DNA of 64,000 bases from Victivallaceae bacterium (GTDB lineage Bacteria; Verrucomicrobiota; Lentisphaeria; Victivallales; Victivallaceae): positions 1 to 64,000 of the forward strand of contig JAQUTL010000007.1 in the NCBI GenBank assembly GCA_028709805.1. Direction: 5' to 3'. Every line of letters begins with the position of its first letter. Position 1 is the first letter of the stretch. The notes under the pieces were generated by a model that had not been told where the DNA came from, searched no databases, and was given only the letters and a program-made list of their open reading frames with translations. Shown in pieces: positions 53,524 to 61,189 of this stretch. A program made the translations under genes and the position numbers.

Positions 53524-54183
53524 TCACCCGAAAAATACCGTTGACAACACCATCACGGCGCCGAACGCCGCCGGTATTGAAAAATTATCGTTCACCCGCA
53601 GCTGCGCGGCGAACAATTCGACCGCCGCGGCGAACATCACCGCCGGCAGCGCCGTCAAATAATGCAAAAATCCGCCGCCAGATAGCGCCAGAAAAAGCGC
53701 TGCTCCGGCATAACCGAACACGACGAACGCCGCCGTTCCCTCCCATGATTTGCCATTTATCCGGTGCCGCCCGAACCGGCGGCCGACCAACGCGGCGGCG
53801 GTGTCGCCAAGCAGCATCACCGCCATTGCCGCTGCGGCGACGGACACCGGAAACAACAGCAGAGAAAAAGCCGAAGCGGCCAAAACGTGCGGACCGCCGC
53901 TGACAAGCCACTGCCGCGGGGACGGACGGCGGCGCAGCATGCCGCCAAAAACAAGACCGTACAGCGGAGCGATGACCGGGACGTTCAGAACATACATCCG
54001 CTCCACCGCCATGCTGACGACAAACAGCAACGCAAATCCGGCGCACATGACCCGCCGCCGGTCTTCCCCCGCCGCCACCATGACCAGCGGCATCCAGAGC
54101 GAACTCAAATGCACCAGTTTGCGCCGGACCTCTCCGCCGTATGAAATTACGCCGGAATCGCCGGAGTCGCCGGAAAAGTTCAC
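53524..54183 (-). CDS. polyprenol/phytol kinase-like (CTP-dependent) membrane protein
   Basis: Protein of 219 residues with about six membrane helices. The N-terminal RRKLVHLSSLWMPLVMV and later LLGDTAAALVGRRFGRHRINGKSWEGTAAF (DxxA..VG..fG........KSweGt) are the signature of the dolichol kinase/phytol kinase/DGK1 superfamily, which phosphorylates long-chain alcohols or diacylglycerol with CTP. Starts at GTG 54183 overlapping the coaC stop (GTGA). Last gene of the operon; substrate not predictable. Confidence 0.75.
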   Translation of the reverse strand: MNFSGDSGDSGVISYGGEVRRKLVHLSSLWMPLVMVAAGEDRRRVMCAGFALLFVVSMAVERMYVLNVPVIAPLYGLVFGGMLRRRPSPRQWLVSGGPHVLAASAFSLLLFPVSVAAAAMAVMLLGDTAAALVGRRFGRHRINGKSWEGTAAFVVFGYAGAALFLALSGGGFLHYLTALPAVMFAAAVELFAAQLRVNDNFSIPAAFGAVMVLSTVFFG

Positions 54184-54707
54184 AGTTCCTCCGCCCGCTT
54201 AAAAATGGTCTCCACCGAGGCCATGCGGCCCTTGCCGGGAGCACCGCAGGCGACATGGCCGAAGTCCGGCTCGACCACAATCACGCCCCATTCGCGAAGC
54301 AGCGCGAGATTGCGGACAAATGCCGGCGACTCGTACATCGCCGGATTCATCGCCGGAGCCGCCAGCACCGGCTTGCGGAAAGTGATGAGGAAGGTTGACA
54401 ACGCGTCGTCCGCGATGCCGCTGGCCCATTTTCCGATGATATTGCAGGTTGCCGGCGCAATGATGGCAAGGTCGGCGGACTCGGCCAGCGCCACATGCTC
54501 CGGCCGCCAGTCCGAAACGTTGAAGCAGTCCACCGTCACCGGATTGCGCGACAGCGTCATAAAGGTCAGCGGCGTCACCAGTTTGCAGGCGTTTTCCGTC
54601 ATTATGACATGGACGCAGCATCCCGCCTGAGTGAGTTTGCTGCACAGGTCGGCCGCCTTGTAAGCGGCGATTCCGCCGGTGACGCCGAGGACGATGTTTT
54701 TCTTCAT
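54180..54707 (-). CDS. coaC: phosphopantothenoylcysteine decarboxylase (CoaC-type flavoprotein)
   Basis: Protein of 175 residues. KNIVLGVTGGIAAYKAADL at the N-terminus, PEHVALAESADLAIIAPATCNIIGK (with active-site His), PVLAAPAMNPAMYESPA and HVACGAPGKGRM identify the FMN-containing decarboxylase for coenzyme A synthesis. It lacks the CoaB synthetase half, which must be encoded elsewhere. ATG follows AAGGGAATATTCCGCAA. Linked by overlap to the kinase-like gene and preceded by the guanylate kinase gene. Confidence 0.9.
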   Translation of the reverse strand: MKKNIVLGVTGGIAAYKAADLCSKLTQAGCCVHVIMTENACKLVTPLTFMTLSRNPVTVDCFNVSDWRPEHVALAESADLAIIAPATCNIIGKWASGIADDALSTFLITFRKPVLAAPAMNPAMYESPAFVRNLALLREWGVIVVEPDFGHVACGAPGKGRMASVETIFKRAEEL

Positions 54708-54723
54708 TTGCGGAATATTCCCT

Positions 54724-55644
54724 TCATATCTTGCGCCGTCGCGTGCTTAGCTTGAATGATGCGATCAGGCCGCGCATTTCGCCGGCGGCCGTTTCAAGAT
54801 CGTCGTTCACCACGATATAATCGTATTTGTCCGCAAACGAAAGCTCATACCTCGCCTTGCCGATGCGCTGTTCGATCTGCTCGGCGGAATCCGTCGCCCG
54901 ACCGCGAAGCCGCCCCTCCAGCACCGCGAATGACGGCGGCGCGATGAACACAAATTCGCAAACCGCAGCCAGCATCGGATCGCTCTCGCAGGCGCGGCGT
55001 ATCTGCATGGCTCCCTGAACGTCAATATCCAGAAACACGTCGTCGCCGCGCATTACGGGGTCCAGCAGCTGACTTTTCAGCGTGCCGTAAAAGTTGCTGA
55101 ACACTTCGGCGTATTCGACAAATTCGCCGCCGGCGATCCGACGTTCAAATTCCGGACGTTCAAGAAAGAAATACTCCACGCCGTCGCGTTCGCCGCCGCG
55201 CGGCCCGCGGGTGGTGCAGGAGATCGAAAAACCCATATCCGGCAGCGACTTCCGAACCAGATTGCACAGTGTGGACTTGCCCACGCCGCTCGGTCCGGAA
55301 ACAATAACGGCGGTACCGTAAAGCTGTTTCATTGTTTTTGCTCCCAAGCATTCGTTTTCCCATCCGGGAAAATTCCATTCCAGCGGAAATCCGGCGCACT
55401 GCCGCGGTTTGACCGTCTGCAGCATACAGCGGTTGTTTTCCGTCAGCCAGGCGCAGGAACCGTCCGGCCGCTCAAGCAGAGTGAGACCGCGCCGGTCGCG
55501 GGTCAACGCGGTGTGGCGCTCGATGAACGCCGGCACGTCAAGACCGAGAAACGCCGCGATCGCGTCCGCCTCGTTTGCGGTGATCCTCACCGGGCCGGGC
55601 CAGCGGCAGCACCGCCCGCACCCGGCGCAGACAAAACCGGACAT
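54724..55644 (-). CDS. gmk: YkgJ-type cysteine-cluster domain fused to guanylate kinase
   Basis: Continuous frame of 306 residues. Residues 1-100 are a YkgJ/CxxCxxCC protein (CAGCGRCCRWPGPV, ADAIAAFLGL, CAWLTENNRCML, KPRQCAGFPLEW), presumed to bind Zn or Fe-S. Residues about 104-306 are a complete guanylate kinase: GPSGVGKST (P-loop), SCTTRGPRGGERDGVEYFF, FVEYAEVFSNFYGTL, VFLDIDVQGAMQIR, RLRGRATDSAEQIEQRI. Met104 (55335) is preceded by GGGAGCAAAAACA, so guanylate kinase may also be made separately from an internal start. Whether one or two proteins result is unknown; no stop separates them. Guanylate kinase makes GDP from GMP. Confidence 0.8.
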   Translation of the reverse strand: MSGFVCAGCGRCCRWPGPVRITANEADAIAAFLGLDVPAFIERHTALTRDRRGLTLLERPDGSCAWLTENNRCMLQTVKPRQCAGFPLEWNFPGWENECLGAKTMKQLYGTAVIVSGPSGVGKSTLCNLVRKSLPDMGFSISCTTRGPRGGERDGVEYFFLERPEFERRIAGGEFVEYAEVFSNFYGTLKSQLLDPVMRGDDVFLDIDVQGAMQIRRACESDPMLAAVCEFVFIAPPSFAVLEGRLRGRATDSAEQIEQRIGKARYELSFADKYDYIVVNDDLETAAGEMRGLIASFKLSTRRRKI

Positions 55645-55650
55645 TATATC

Positions 55651-56214
55651 CTACTGAAAATCCTCAATCGTGTAGTCGTCGCCGCGCAGGTCGACGAAGA
55701 ACACTCCGGTGATCAGGTCGGCGACTTCGACCGGATGCAGATAGACTTCGCCCTCGACCATCAGGCCGAGCGCTCCGCCGATCCGCCAGAAGTCGCGTTC
55801 GCCGTCATAAAAATCGTACACCACATCGTCGGTCGGGCTGGGGATGCCGATGAAGTCCTGCTGATAGCTTTTGACCGAGCCGAGCACGCCGATGCGTTCG
55901 ACCGCCTCCTGCTGGGTTGAGATCAGCGCCCAGTACCAGCCGTTGCGCACGCCGACGCCGTACTGCCGGTTGTAGTCTTTGACCAGACTGCCGACCCAGC
56001 CGATGCCGCCGCCGCCTTTGCAGTATTCCGAACCCATCAGTTCGATGCGCACCGTGTTGCCCAGTCCGGCGGAGATGCTGAACACGTCGAGCGCGTCCAT
56101 TATGCGGTTGGCCGGCCAAAGCATGATCTTGCTGCCAACGCTGTCGGCCATCGCCGAAGCGCCGAACCCCAGTGACGCGACAAACGCCGCGACCGCCAGA
56201 AATCTTTTCATCAT
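55651..56214 (-). CDS. secreted protein of unknown function
   Basis: Protein of 187 residues with signal peptide (FLAVAAFVASLGFGASAMADS). The mature part has WPANRIMDALDVFSISAGLGNTVRIELMGSEYCKGGGGIGWVGSLVKDYNRQYGVGVRNG, with strand-like Gly patterns, and later IGGALGLMVEGEVYLHPVEVADLITGVFFVDLRGDD. This resembles small exported proteins of outer-membrane beta-barrel neighbourhoods, but no family was recognised. It precedes the YkgJ-guanylate kinase gene by 6 bp, so it is in the same operon. Confidence 0.65.
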   Translation of the reverse strand: MMKRFLAVAAFVASLGFGASAMADSVGSKIMLWPANRIMDALDVFSISAGLGNTVRIELMGSEYCKGGGGIGWVGSLVKDYNRQYGVGVRNGWYWALISTQQEAVERIGVLGSVKSYQQDFIGIPSPTDDVVYDFYDGERDFWRIGGALGLMVEGEVYLHPVEVADLITGVFFVDLRGDDYTIEDFQ

Positions 56215-56258
56215 ATCACCTCTGTTTTATGGTTATACAGGATAAATTAACCGTGTTT

Positions 56259-56990
56259 TCAACGCTTTTCAAGTTCCGGAGCGTTATTTTCAAGCAAATA
56301 GCGGATTGCCGCCGCCGCGCAAAAGCCGCCGAAAGCCGCCGGCAGATACGAGATCGAGCCGGGTGCCGAACGCATTCCGGCCGACGGGTCGGAAAACCGT
56401 TCGACGCCGCCGCGCGGCTCCTCCGCCGAAAACACCACCGGAAACCGGCAGTCGCCGCCCGCCTCGCGCACGGAATGACGGACCGCTCTGGCCAGCGGAC
56501 AGTGATGACTTTTCTCCAGCATCGCAAGCTCGATTTTCGACGGGTCGAGTTTGCCGGCCGCTCCCATGCTGGAGACCAGGCCGCAATGCCGCTCCAGCGC
56601 CCCCATGATCAGCGCGGTCTTGGCGCGCACCGTGTCGATCGCGTCAATGACAAAGTCGAACCCTGCGTCCAGAATTCCGCCGATACTGCCGGCGTCAACG
56701 AACATGTCAAACACGGTGATTTCAAGTTCCGGGTTGATGTCAAGCAGCCGGTCGCGCATCACGGCAACCTTGCTGCGGCCGACGGTCGAATGCAGCGCCG
56801 GAAGCTGACGGTTCAGGTTGCTGTCGCTCACCATGTCGCCGTCGACCAGCGTGATCGCGCCGACGCCGGAACGCACCACAAACTCGGCGGCAAACGCTCC
56901 AACGCCGCCGATGCCCACCACCAGCACCCGCGACTTCCTCAATTTTTCAAGACCGTCATTTCCGATCAACAGTTCCGTGCGTTCAAACAT
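56259..56990 (-). CDS. tcdA: TcdA-like (E1/ThiF superfamily) tRNA t6A dehydratase
   Basis: Protein of 243 residues. VLVVGIGGVGAFAAEFVVRSGVGAITLVDGDMVSDSNLNRQL is the adenylation P-loop of ThiF/MoeB/TcdA; FVIDAIDTVRAKTALI and SSMGAAGKLDPSKIEL match TcdA (CsdL), which cyclises t6A37 to ct6A. It lacks the MoeB zinc cysteines. In the same window is tsaC, which begins the t6A pathway. ATG lies just after the TatD-like gene. Confidence 0.85.
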   Translation of the reverse strand: MFERTELLIGNDGLEKLRKSRVLVVGIGGVGAFAAEFVVRSGVGAITLVDGDMVSDSNLNRQLPALHSTVGRSKVAVMRDRLLDINPELEITVFDMFVDAGSIGGILDAGFDFVIDAIDTVRAKTALIMGALERHCGLVSSMGAAGKLDPSKIELAMLEKSHHCPLARAVRHSVREAGGDCRFPVVFSAEEPRGGVERFSDPSAGMRSAPGSISYLPAAFGGFCAAAAIRYLLENNAPELEKR

Positions 56991-56993
56991 TTC

Positions 56994-57593
56994 TCACTTT
57001 TTCACTCCGATAAATTCGTCAAACCGGCGGTTCATCCGTTCCGCCAGCAGTTCAGCTTCCACTCCGAGCCGCTCGGCTGCCATAAGATAAAACGCGGCAT
57101 AATCGAAAAAAGCATCGGTTTCCGCGTCACTCTCCAAAACAAAATCCTCGAAATTCCGCGTCGCCAATTCATGCGGACTCTGCGAGATCAGCCGCCCGGC
57201 GTCACGCTGACGGCGATATTCTTCCGGCGACCCGTTGAAGCGATGCAGCAATATGCGGTTACGCCGGCTCTTCAGCACGGCGTTCAGCTCTGGATAGGCG
57301 CGAACGCAGTGGATCACCACCGGCAGATCGCCGCCGGCCCGGTCCAGCAGCGCCTCAAGCAGCTCGATCTGCCGCGCCATCGGCACGGCCAGCCGGCGGT
57401 CCAGCCCGACTTCGCCAAGAGCGGCGGCGCCGGAAACGTCCAAGCCGGCGGCCGCGGCAAGAACATCTTCCGCCGCCGCGTCGGGAAGACGCTGGATCGA
57501 AAAGAACGGAACCGCAATCCGCGCCGGCGACGATACCAGTCCCCGCACTCCGTCCGGCGGTGCGCAATGCAAATGAAAATCGACATACATCAT
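56994..57593 (-). CDS. TatD-family metal-dependent hydrolase (short form)
   Basis: Protein of 199 residues from ATG 57593 (after GACGGGATCAACC). Metal ligands: YVDFHLHC (HxH), ALGEVGLDR (Glu), LPVVIHCV (His), ILLHRFNG (His), and FVLESDAE (Asp). It is shorter than TatD (about 260 residues), as in the alternate TatD-like group. Probably a 3'-5' DNase or phosphodiesterase. The 60 bp upstream (57600-57660) repeat the short motif CCGTCA(A/C) six times. Confidence 0.75.
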   Translation of the reverse strand: MMYVDFHLHCAPPDGVRGLVSSPARIAVPFFSIQRLPDAAAEDVLAAAAGLDVSGAAALGEVGLDRRLAVPMARQIELLEALLDRAGGDLPVVIHCVRAYPELNAVLKSRRNRILLHRFNGSPEEYRRQRDAGRLISQSPHELATRNFEDFVLESDAETDAFFDYAAFYLMAAERLGVEAELLAERMNRRFDEFIGVKK

Positions 57594-57655
57594 GGTTGAT
57601 CCCGTCACTTTTATCCGTCAAAAAATCGCCCGTCAAATAAATGACGGACGTTCCG

Positions 57656-58561
57656 TCACTTTTCCGTCAAATTTTTATCTCGTTTATCATCAGCGCCATC
57701 CGGCAAAATTTCCGGCGGCGTTGCGGACGGCTGACCGGAGTTGTCCAACTCCGGATGCAGCATCCCGCGCAATGTGACGACCGCCTCCGGCCAGCGCGGC
57801 GTGAGCCGGAAAATCAGATCGGCATCCTCAACCGCGTACATTCTTCCCCCGGCAACGGCTGGAATCGACAGATGTTTTTTCAATGACGCCACCGTCATTC
57901 CGCCGTTTGCCGGATACACCACCGCCTCCGGAGCGGCGGCCGCGACGACTTCCGGCGACGGATAAAAATACCCGGCGTCGATCTCTCCGGTGACGCTCAC
58001 GCCGCCGGCCAGCGCCAGCAGATCGTTGAAAAACGCCCGCCGGCCGCACGACATCGGCGGATCGTCCCAGAACAGCAGCAGGGTCTTAACCGGCGCGACG
58101 CCGGAAATCCGCGACGCCAGATCACGCCTGGCCTGACGACTGGCGGCCTTAAGTCCGGCCGCCGCGGTCTCCAAGTTGAGCAGACCGCCGAGCGAAGTCA
58201 GCGCCGCTTCGTAGTCGTCCAGCGAATTCAGCGGCAGCACCTCAACCCGCACGCCAAGATCGCCGAGCGCCTGTTTCACCGTCGGGTCCTGCAGCGTGTC
58301 GGCCACCACCAGTTCGGCGTTCAGCGACACGATCACTTCAAGGTTCGGCGTGGCAAAGTCGCCGGCAACCGGAAGTTTCGCCGCCGCCGCCGGACGGTTG
58401 CAGGCGGCGCTGCGCCCGACCAGCAGCGGTCCGCCGCCCAGCGCAAAAATCGTCTCGGTCAGCGCCGGGGACAGCGACACCACCCGGACGGCAAACGCCG
58501 GCGCCGGACCCCAAACCGCGGCCGCGCAAAGCAGCAAAAAAATTATACGCCGCATCGTCAT
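57656..58561 (-). CDS. BtuF/HemT-like periplasmic metal-chelate-binding protein
   Basis: Protein of 301 residues. Signal peptide (IIFLLLCAAAVWGPAPAFA), then RVVSLSPALTETIFALGGGPLLVGRS, the opening of class III binding proteins for cobalamin/haem/siderophores (BtuF), with later FFNDLLALAGGVSVT and IPAVAGGRMYAVED. No permease or ATPase is adjacent. Its ATG (58561) overlaps the response-regulator stop (ATGA), so it is in the same operon. Ligand unknown; cobalamin or a related tetrapyrrole is a guess. Confidence 0.82.
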   Translation of the reverse strand: MTMRRIIFLLLCAAAVWGPAPAFAVRVVSLSPALTETIFALGGGPLLVGRSAACNRPAAAAKLPVAGDFATPNLEVIVSLNAELVVADTLQDPTVKQALGDLGVRVEVLPLNSLDDYEAALTSLGGLLNLETAAAGLKAASRQARRDLASRISGVAPVKTLLLFWDDPPMSCGRRAFFNDLLALAGGVSVTGEIDAGYFYPSPEVVAAAAPEAVVYPANGGMTVASLKKHLSIPAVAGGRMYAVEDADLIFRLTPRWPEAVVTLRGMLHPELDNSGQPSATPPEILPDGADDKRDKNLTEK

Positions 58562-59907
58562 AATCCGTATTTCTCAAGCCGGCGGTAAAAGGTCCGACGC
58601 GGGATTCCGAGTTTCTTTGCCGCCAGCGTCCGGTTGCCGCCGCAGTCGGCCAGCGTGCGCTCAATCAAAGCCCGCTCGTGCGCGTCGATTGTTGAGCCGC
58701 CGGAAACGGCCAGCCCCGGAAACGCGCCGTCGCCGCCGGAACGGACTGAGGGCGGCACATCGGCCAGCGAAATCTCCCCGCCGCGTCCCAGCACCACCAT
58801 GCGTTCCACGGCGTTGCGCAGTTCGCGGATGTTGCCCGGCCATGAATAGCGGCAGAGCGCGTCCATCGCCTCCGGCGAAACGGTCATTTCGCCGCGGTTG
58901 TTTTCGGCGGCAAACCCGTCAAGAAATCTCCGCACCAGCAGCGGAATGTCCTCCGGGCGGTTGCGCAGCGGCGGAAGTTCGATCGACACCACGTCCAGCC
59001 GGTAGAACAAATCTTCGCGGAATTTTCCCTCCGCCACCAGTTTGCGCAGGTCGCGGTTGGTAGCAGCGATCAGTCTGGCGTTGCTGTGGATTACCTCATT
59101 GCCGCCCAAACGTTCAAAACTGCGGGTTTCCAGCACCCGCAGCAGCTTGACCTGAACCGGAAGATCGATTTCGCCGATCTCGTCAAGAAACAGCGTTCCG
59201 TCGCCGGCCAGCTCAAACCGGCCCTTCTTCTGCTCCACCGCTCCGGTGAACGCGCCGCGCTCGTGGCCGAAAAGCTCACTTTCCAACAGCGTCGCCGGCA
59301 GCGCCGCGCAGTGCACGGCCACAAACGGACCGCTGCGCCCGCTCAACTCATGAATCGCGTTGGCGGCCACCTCCTTGCCGGTTCCCGACTCGCCGGTCAA
59401 CAGCACCGTGGTGCGCGACGGCGCAATCTGACGGATCAGTGCATATACTTCGCTCATCGCCGGCGAAGCGGCGACCATTTTTGCCGCATCTCCGCCGCCG
59501 GCGAGCTGGGTGCGCAGCCGGCGGTTTTCCGCCTTAAGGTCGCGAGCCTCGCCAGCCCGCTTCAACACCAGGTCAAGATGATTGAGATTGACCGGCTTTT
59601 CCACAAAATCGAACGCGCCGGTCTTCAACGCCTCCACCGCCGACTCAATGGTTCCATACGCGGAAAAAACAATACAGGTCGGCGGCGTCTCGTGAGCCAG
59701 CGCCGCTTTGAGAACGTCCAATCCGTCGGCTCCCGGCATGCGCAGGTCGGTCAACACATAATCATAGTTGTTTCGTTTCAAGAGATTGAGCGCGATGGCG
59801 CCGTCCTCGGCGCTGGTCACTTCGTAGCGGCGCGACAGATAACGGGCCATCGCGTCGCGGGTTGAGCGTTCGTCATCCGCAAGCAGCAAAGTGGGTTTGT
59901 CAGACAT
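58558..59907 (-). CDS. NtrC-family sigma-54-dependent response regulator
   Basis: Protein of 449 residues from ATG 59907 ([13 protein letters not shown]). Receiver domain with phospho-acceptor Asp54 (VLTDLRMPG), AAA+ domain with Walker [12 protein letters not shown], the sigma-54 contact [25 protein letters not shown] and [10 protein letters not shown], and a Fis-like C-terminal helix-turn-helix ([20 protein letters not shown]). It would activate sigma-54 promoters. It overlaps the kinase gene by 8 bp and the BtuF-like gene by 4. Confidence 0.95.
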   Translation of the reverse strand: MSDKPTLLLADDERSTRDAMARYLSRRYEVTSAEDGAIALNLLKRNNYDYVLTDLRMPGADGLDVLKAALAHETPPTCIVFSAYGTIESAVEALKTGAFDFVEKPVNLNHLDLVLKRAGEARDLKAENRRLRTQLAGGGDAAKMVAASPAMSEVYALIRQIAPSRTTVLLTGESGTGKEVAANAIHELSGRSGPFVAVHCAALPATLLESELFGHERGAFTGAVEQKKGRFELAGDGTLFLDEIGEIDLPVQVKLLRVLETRSFERLGGNEVIHSNARLIAATNRDLRKLVAEGKFREDLFYRLDVVSIELPPLRNRPEDIPLLVRRFLDGFAAENNRGEMTVSPEAMDALCRYSWPGNIRELRNAVERMVVLGRGGEISLADVPPSVRSGGDGAFPGLAVSGGSTIDAHERALIERTLADCGGNRTLAAKKLGIPRRTFYRRLEKYGL

Positions 59908-61072
59908 CCTTCTCGGTCCTTTCCGGCAGCTGGGCAAAACTGCTCCGGCGGTCGCGACGCGGGAATTTGACCTGAAAACTGAGGCCGCTGCCCGTCGCGC
60001 TCGACACGCCGAACAGTGCGCCGTGCTCCTTGAATATCCGTTGTATTATCATCATTCCGAGTCCGGTTCCGCCCGGCTTGAAGGTTTTGAACGGCTCAAA
60101 CATCTCGTTGAGCTGTTCGGGCGTCACGCCGCTTCCGGAGTCTGAAACAACCAGAATCAGAAAACTTTCATCGTATGAAAAAGTGATGTCAACGCTGCCG
60201 CCGCCGCTCATTGCCTGCAGCGAATTTTTCAGAATGTTGTAAAAAGCCTGTTTCAGCTGCGCGGCGTCGCCCATAACCTCGGGGACATGTTCCGGCGCGT
60301 TGAAGCCGACCTTGATCCGCTTCAGCTCAAATTCCCGGCGCATAAAATTCAGCGTCTCCATCACCACCGCCGGCAGATTGAGCGGCGCAAGCTGCGGACG
60401 ACCGGGACGGACGGCGTGGAGAAACTGGTGTATAATATTGTCCAGCCGCTCCACCTCTCCAACGCAGTCCCGAACCATCTCCGCGGTTTCGGACATGCCG
60501 GAAATTCCGGCAATGTCCCGCTCTATCAACTGCAGATTCAGATAAATGCTGTTCAGCGGATTGCCGATTTCATGCGCCACGCCGGCGGCGAGAAGCGAAA
60601 CCGCCTCCGCGGTGCTGGCGTTCAGTTCATCGTTGCTTTTGCGCCGCTCCTCGGTCACGTCATGCAGAATAGCGATTGCGCAGGACTCGCCGTTGAGTTC
60701 CTGCGGAACCAGATACAGCCGCAGAAAGCGATGCGCGGGATAGGAGATTTCCAGCTCTTCACGCAACAGCCGCGTCCACTCTTCAACGTCAAGTTGCAGA
60801 ACCTGTTTCCAGTCCACCCCGCGGATGAAGTGGGACAGCCGGACTTTGGACAGATCCGCCGGCAGCCCCAGCAGTTCGCGCGCCGCCTTGTTGTGATAGC
60901 GGATGCGCAATGTACGGTCAATCACCAGAATACCGTCATTCACCGCGTTGAGAATTGTGGCGAAAAATCCTTTGTCCTTGCTCAGACGCAGCAGATATGC
61001 CTGAAGACTTCCGCCATCAATGGCATCCACCCGTTCGATAAAACGGTCGGTAAAACTCTTTTTTTCCACCAT
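59900..61072 (-). CDS. NtrB-like soluble sensor histidine kinase
   Basis: Protein of 390 residues. PAS domain (about 35-140; FFATILNAVNDGILVIDRTL), HisKA box LLAAGVAHEIGNPLNSIYLN with His167, HATPase (NILKNSLQAMSGGG, ILVVSDSGSGV, PGGTGLGMMII). No membrane helix, so it senses a cytoplasmic signal. ATG 61072 follows TGGAGGATTTGACAC. It overlaps and pairs with the NtrC-type regulator. A palindrome lies just upstream. Confidence 0.95.
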   Translation of the reverse strand: MVEKKSFTDRFIERVDAIDGGSLQAYLLRLSKDKGFFATILNAVNDGILVIDRTLRIRYHNKAARELLGLPADLSKVRLSHFIRGVDWKQVLQLDVEEWTRLLREELEISYPAHRFLRLYLVPQELNGESCAIAILHDVTEERRKSNDELNASTAEAVSLLAAGVAHEIGNPLNSIYLNLQLIERDIAGISGMSETAEMVRDCVGEVERLDNIIHQFLHAVRPGRPQLAPLNLPAVVMETLNFMRREFELKRIKVGFNAPEHVPEVMGDAAQLKQAFYNILKNSLQAMSGGGSVDITFSYDESFLILVVSDSGSGVTPEQLNEMFEPFKTFKPGGTGLGMMIIQRIFKEHGALFGVSSATGSGLSFQVKFPRRDRRSSFAQLPERTEKDV

Positions 61073-61092
61073 GTGTCAAATCCTCCATGTCA

Positions 61093-61107
61093 GTGTCAAT
61101 TTGACAC
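61093..61107. promoter_or_regulatory. 15-bp palindrome upstream of the two-component operon
   Basis: GTGTCAA T TTGACAC has perfect 7-bp arms. A further half-site TTTGACAC ends just before the kinase ATG. Position 20-35 bp before the start suggests repression, or autoregulation by the response regulator, or an mRNA hairpin. Confidence 0.4.
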
Positions 61108-61130
61108 ACTTTTGAAAAAAATCAAGTCGA

Positions 61131-61174
61131 AAAACAAAAAAAACGCCGGACGGCATCATAGCCGGACGGCGTTG
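61131..61174 (-). terminator. terminator of the flavoprotein operon
   Basis: AACGCCG...GGC loop GCC...CGGCGTT stem (61142-61173) followed on the minus strand by TTTTTTTTGTTTTTC; 16 bp after the 61190 stop. Confidence 0.8.
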
Positions 61175-61189
61175 AAGCGGATTGTCCCG

